Shown here piece by piece: positions 60,911 through 64,000 of a stretch of 64,000 nt of DNA. The notes beneath the pieces were generated by a model. It made no database searches. It was not told the origin of the DNA and was given only the letters and a program-made list of their open reading frames with translations. Position 1 is the first letter of the stretch. The number at the start of each line of letters is the position of its first letter. The position numbers and the translations under genes are program-made. Source of the stretch: Glycine soja (Eukaryota > Streptophyta > Magnoliopsida > Fabales > Fabaceae); contig NC_041003.1 of the NCBI RefSeq assembly GCF_004193775.1, positions 31,362,263 through 31,426,262 on the forward strand. Reading direction: 5' to 3'.

Positions 60911-63900
60911 ATTAAGTATTATAAAATGTGAATCCCATTGTGTAGAAATACACAACATAAACTCATTTTTGCAGTTGTGTCTCCATCGAGACATTTTGTT
61001 TTTCAAACTCTATAGATCCAATGAAAATGAGAATCTCGTTGTGTAGAAATGCAAACATAAACTTCTTTCGTTGTGCACCTCATTCTGGATTTATCTGAAA
61101 AACACAATAGAAAAGTGATTTTGATACATAACGGAAATGATTTTTCATTGTATTTTTGTTTTTTTTTCTTTTCAATTTTTTTTATTTAAATTGTTTTAAA
61201 AATCACGTTATATGTTTTATTTATTTGTGTAAAAAATATGTTATATATATATATATATATATATATGTCAATTTATTAATATTTATTTTTATTTACGTTA
61301 TTTTTAAATTAAGTTTTATGACTATTTAAATTTAATTTTGATAAATTTCATGTTTATTATTCTCTAATTGATTGTGTTAGTATAAATTATATTTTATATT
61401 GATCTGAATATTTAATAATAAATATATGTATGTATATTACATTTGAAATAAAGTTTTATTAATATTTCATTATTAATGCTTTCAAGTTTAATAAGTTTTA
61501 TAACATTAAAAAATATTGATTTATTTTTTAAAAAATTGGATAATGCAACAAGTACAAACATATACAATTCATACAAACAAATGTATAGTCAGAAGTACAA
61601 AATAAGAATGAATCTCTCTCTTTAATTTAGTAGTCAATACTAAAGAACTAATCTCTCTAGGTATTGATATCCATTTTGAGGGCTGACTAACAAAGATCGT
61701 TCTATTAAATATATCCAAATGCCTCTCGAGATATTTCTTATTTCCTGGGTGAGGAATACCCTAAGTTCACACACACATTAAAAAAAAAATTATGCTGCAA
61801 TTAACAAATATTATATTATTTTTCAAATACACACATTGCTTCTAAAATATTGTTGAAACTATTTGTAATTATCATTGTTGTTATTGAAAATAATATTTTA
61901 AATATTTAAAGTATCTAAAAATTATTTAATATTAGCTAAATTAAAGGAAAAATAAATGAATTTCTCATTTTATATATGGATAGTGAAATGTTAGAAATAC
62001 TTAATAACAAAACTTTGATAAATAATCTTACCGTCAATAAAAAATAAAATAAGATTTAAGAAGTTATATTAACTTAATTTTTAATATAGATTAATCTAAA
62101 AAATATAATTTCTAATTACAATCCGAATTTTCTAATGGGGTTACTAGAAATTGTCACCTCAAAATCTTGAAAAAAAAAATACTAGAATGAAATGACAAAA
62201 GATAATCATGATTCTGTTAAAAATGAAGAAGAAGATAATCATGATATTCACATAATGATTAACATTACTCTCATAAATTTCAAAGTTTCAAGGGATTAAA
62301 ATACCAATTCAACAAAACTTACCAAATTACCTGTTATGTTGGTAATAGATAATCAATCTTAACGGTTAATTTGTGAAATTATTTTATATTGTTAGTGCAT
62401 TTTTACTTTCTCTTTTATTTTTAATTTTTTGTGGCTGTCATTTTCCACCATGTTTCTCTGACTTTGCATGAATATGCTTTATCAATGGCAATAATTATAA
62501 TATGTTTGACAATGTGTTTTATCATAAATTTGATATGTAGCTTAAATAAAGAAAAACAAGAAGGGAAGACAGGCCCCATATCTGGATTGGGTAAGACAAG
62601 GCAGAAAGTATTTTTTTATATTTTTAGGAATAATAAAAACATATGTTTGATCGAGTTATTTTTTTGGAAATATATATTATAATAATATCCTTATTGTGTT
62701 TTAGTTTTTTTTTTTTACCAATGCAACCAATGTGAAGAAATCTCACAATTTCTATCTTTGCAAAAATGCTAAATAAGTTTCCTATCTAAAATATATACAT
62801 AATCCTATTAAAAGAGGAGCAATGGAGGGAAAGGAAAAAAAAAAGTAAGTAACATGCAAGAAATTGGTGGTAATGTGAATGAAATTGCAAGAATAAAATT
62901 GATGCAATATGCAAGGACGAAATTTGCGAGAAAGGATAAAAATGTTATATAGCACGTAACGTGAAAGAGAGATTGTGAGGTAGTGTAACGGGTAGCAAGG
63001 GAAGTATATCGATTTTTACTTATGAAAAGAGATTCTTGTCACATGAGAATAAATTTTTCCTACTTTCTTCACTAAATTAAATTTTAGTTGAATGTAAAAT
63101 TATAACTTATCCAAAAATAAAATATGTCTGAAATTAATTATTCTATTTCTTTGTAACAACTGTGGGATAAATTTAAGAATTATACTTTAACACCTTGTTT
63201 AGTAGCGATCAAATGGGAAAAAAAAATGTTAAGAGAAGCATAGGAAAAATACAAATTAAACTTCCGTTGTTTGGTATTGGAGAAAAGGAGAATAATTTTT
63301 TAAAATTTGTTCATGATTCATACAAAAAGAACTTCAACACATTCAAGTGAAGAAATCCGAAGAAATTTGGCTTTTACATGTGTACCGTCATAAACCTTGT
63401 GAATTTCATTCAGTTTTGCCCTTACTCTCACCTTCACTCTCCGGTGCTAGTATACGAAAATTTTAAGGGTAAATAATCATTTTTGTCCTTAAATGCATAA
63501 AATACTAGAAAATTCGTTCCGGAAATATGAAAATTCTAATTTTAATTCCCGAAAGTGAAAAAAAGTGCGACAAATTCATCAATCCGTTAATTTCTATCCG
63601 TTACCGCTAATGAAAAAAACCTACATGACACAGAGAGACAAAAATATTACAAAAATGATTGTCAACATGACTGTTAAATAGATTGAACCAAAATGTCAGT
63701 AAGTGACCAAAATGTCAGTACGTTTTTAATGGACAAAAATGTCAATAAGTTACCATTAGACTAAAATGTCAGTAATTTTTCATTGGATCAAAACGTCAGT
63801 AATTTTTTGTTCAACTAAAACGTGAGTACGTTTCCAATGGACTAATTTGTCAGATCTCATATTTCGTTTCATTTAAGGGTAAAATATAATTTAATCTTTA

Positions 63901-64000
63901 TCTTCCCCCATTTTTTATCGTTGCAAATATAACATTACAATAAATACTTAAAAAAATAGGGAAGCAAACATAAGTTAGAATAAATATAATAATATGCATA
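60911..64000. other. AT-rich intergenic DNA
   Basis: No supported gene. (TA)n at about 61238-61266. The 83-codon frame at 62431-62682 contains one hydrophobic stretch but resembles nothing known to me. Confidence 0.5.
63665..63855. repeat. Imperfect minisatellite with AAAATGTCAGTA core
   Basis: About seven copies of (A)AAATGTCAGTAAGT / AAAACGTCAGTAATT, spaced roughly 20-35 bases and separated by AATGGAC- or TTGGATC-type linkers. Confidence 0.75.

Overview
The window is plant nuclear DNA, most likely soybean or another Glycine. It is AT-rich and intron-containing, and it holds a nearly intact copia element that matches what is known of the soybean SIRE1 family (Sirevirus). CACTA transposon proteins and legume-type non-autonomous repeats fit the same origin. 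I see no bacterial operons, rRNA, tRNA or CRISPR.

Layout: (1) 1-8973 is the right-hand part of a CACTA transposon. It carries a frameshifted Ulp1-type protein gene, exon-like pieces of host genes (MADS/SOC1-like, TIMELESS-like, one unidentified), a block of ACATCGGTT palindromes and a CACTA terminus at 8973. (2) 10413-12387, minus strand, is the one apparently intact host gene: a seven-exon MYB-CC (GARP) transcription factor whose exons sum to exactly 272 codons. (3) 12.4-16.5 kb is AT-rich intergenic DNA with a hAT-like MITE and an RNase H-like fragment. (4) 16653-60417 is one 43.8-kb CACTA insertion with target duplication ACA, sitting inside a foldback element whose arms continue at 60421-60910. 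(5) 60.9-64 kb is AT-rich intergenic DNA.

The large CACTA contains its own broken genes on the minus strand (TNP2-type transposase, and a second ORF with a truncated Ulp1 domain). It also contains host gene fragments on the plus strand (receptor-like kinase, DUF936 protein, unknown exons). Three LTR insertions are nested in it, each with a 5-bp target duplication: a 2.5-kb solo LTR (CCATC) in the second ORF, a 16.7-kb gypsy/Ogre-like element without pol (AAGTC) in the transposase gene, and a 9.8-kb SIRE1-like element (CTTTT) inside the captured DUF936 gene. Removing these gives an ancestral CACTA of about 14.7 kb.

The most notable signals are a dispersed palindrome GATGTY-NN-RACATC throughout the SIRE1-like element, in coding and non-coding parts; a hairpin minisatellite with covarying stems in the gypsy-like element; a run of perfect inverted repeats at the TATA box of its LTRs; and a UAG-CAA-UUA readthrough context between pol and the envelope-like frame. 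Both LTR elements have nearly identical LTRs, so they are young, yet the gypsy-like one has decayed genes and no polymerase, which suggests it moved using proteins supplied by a relative.
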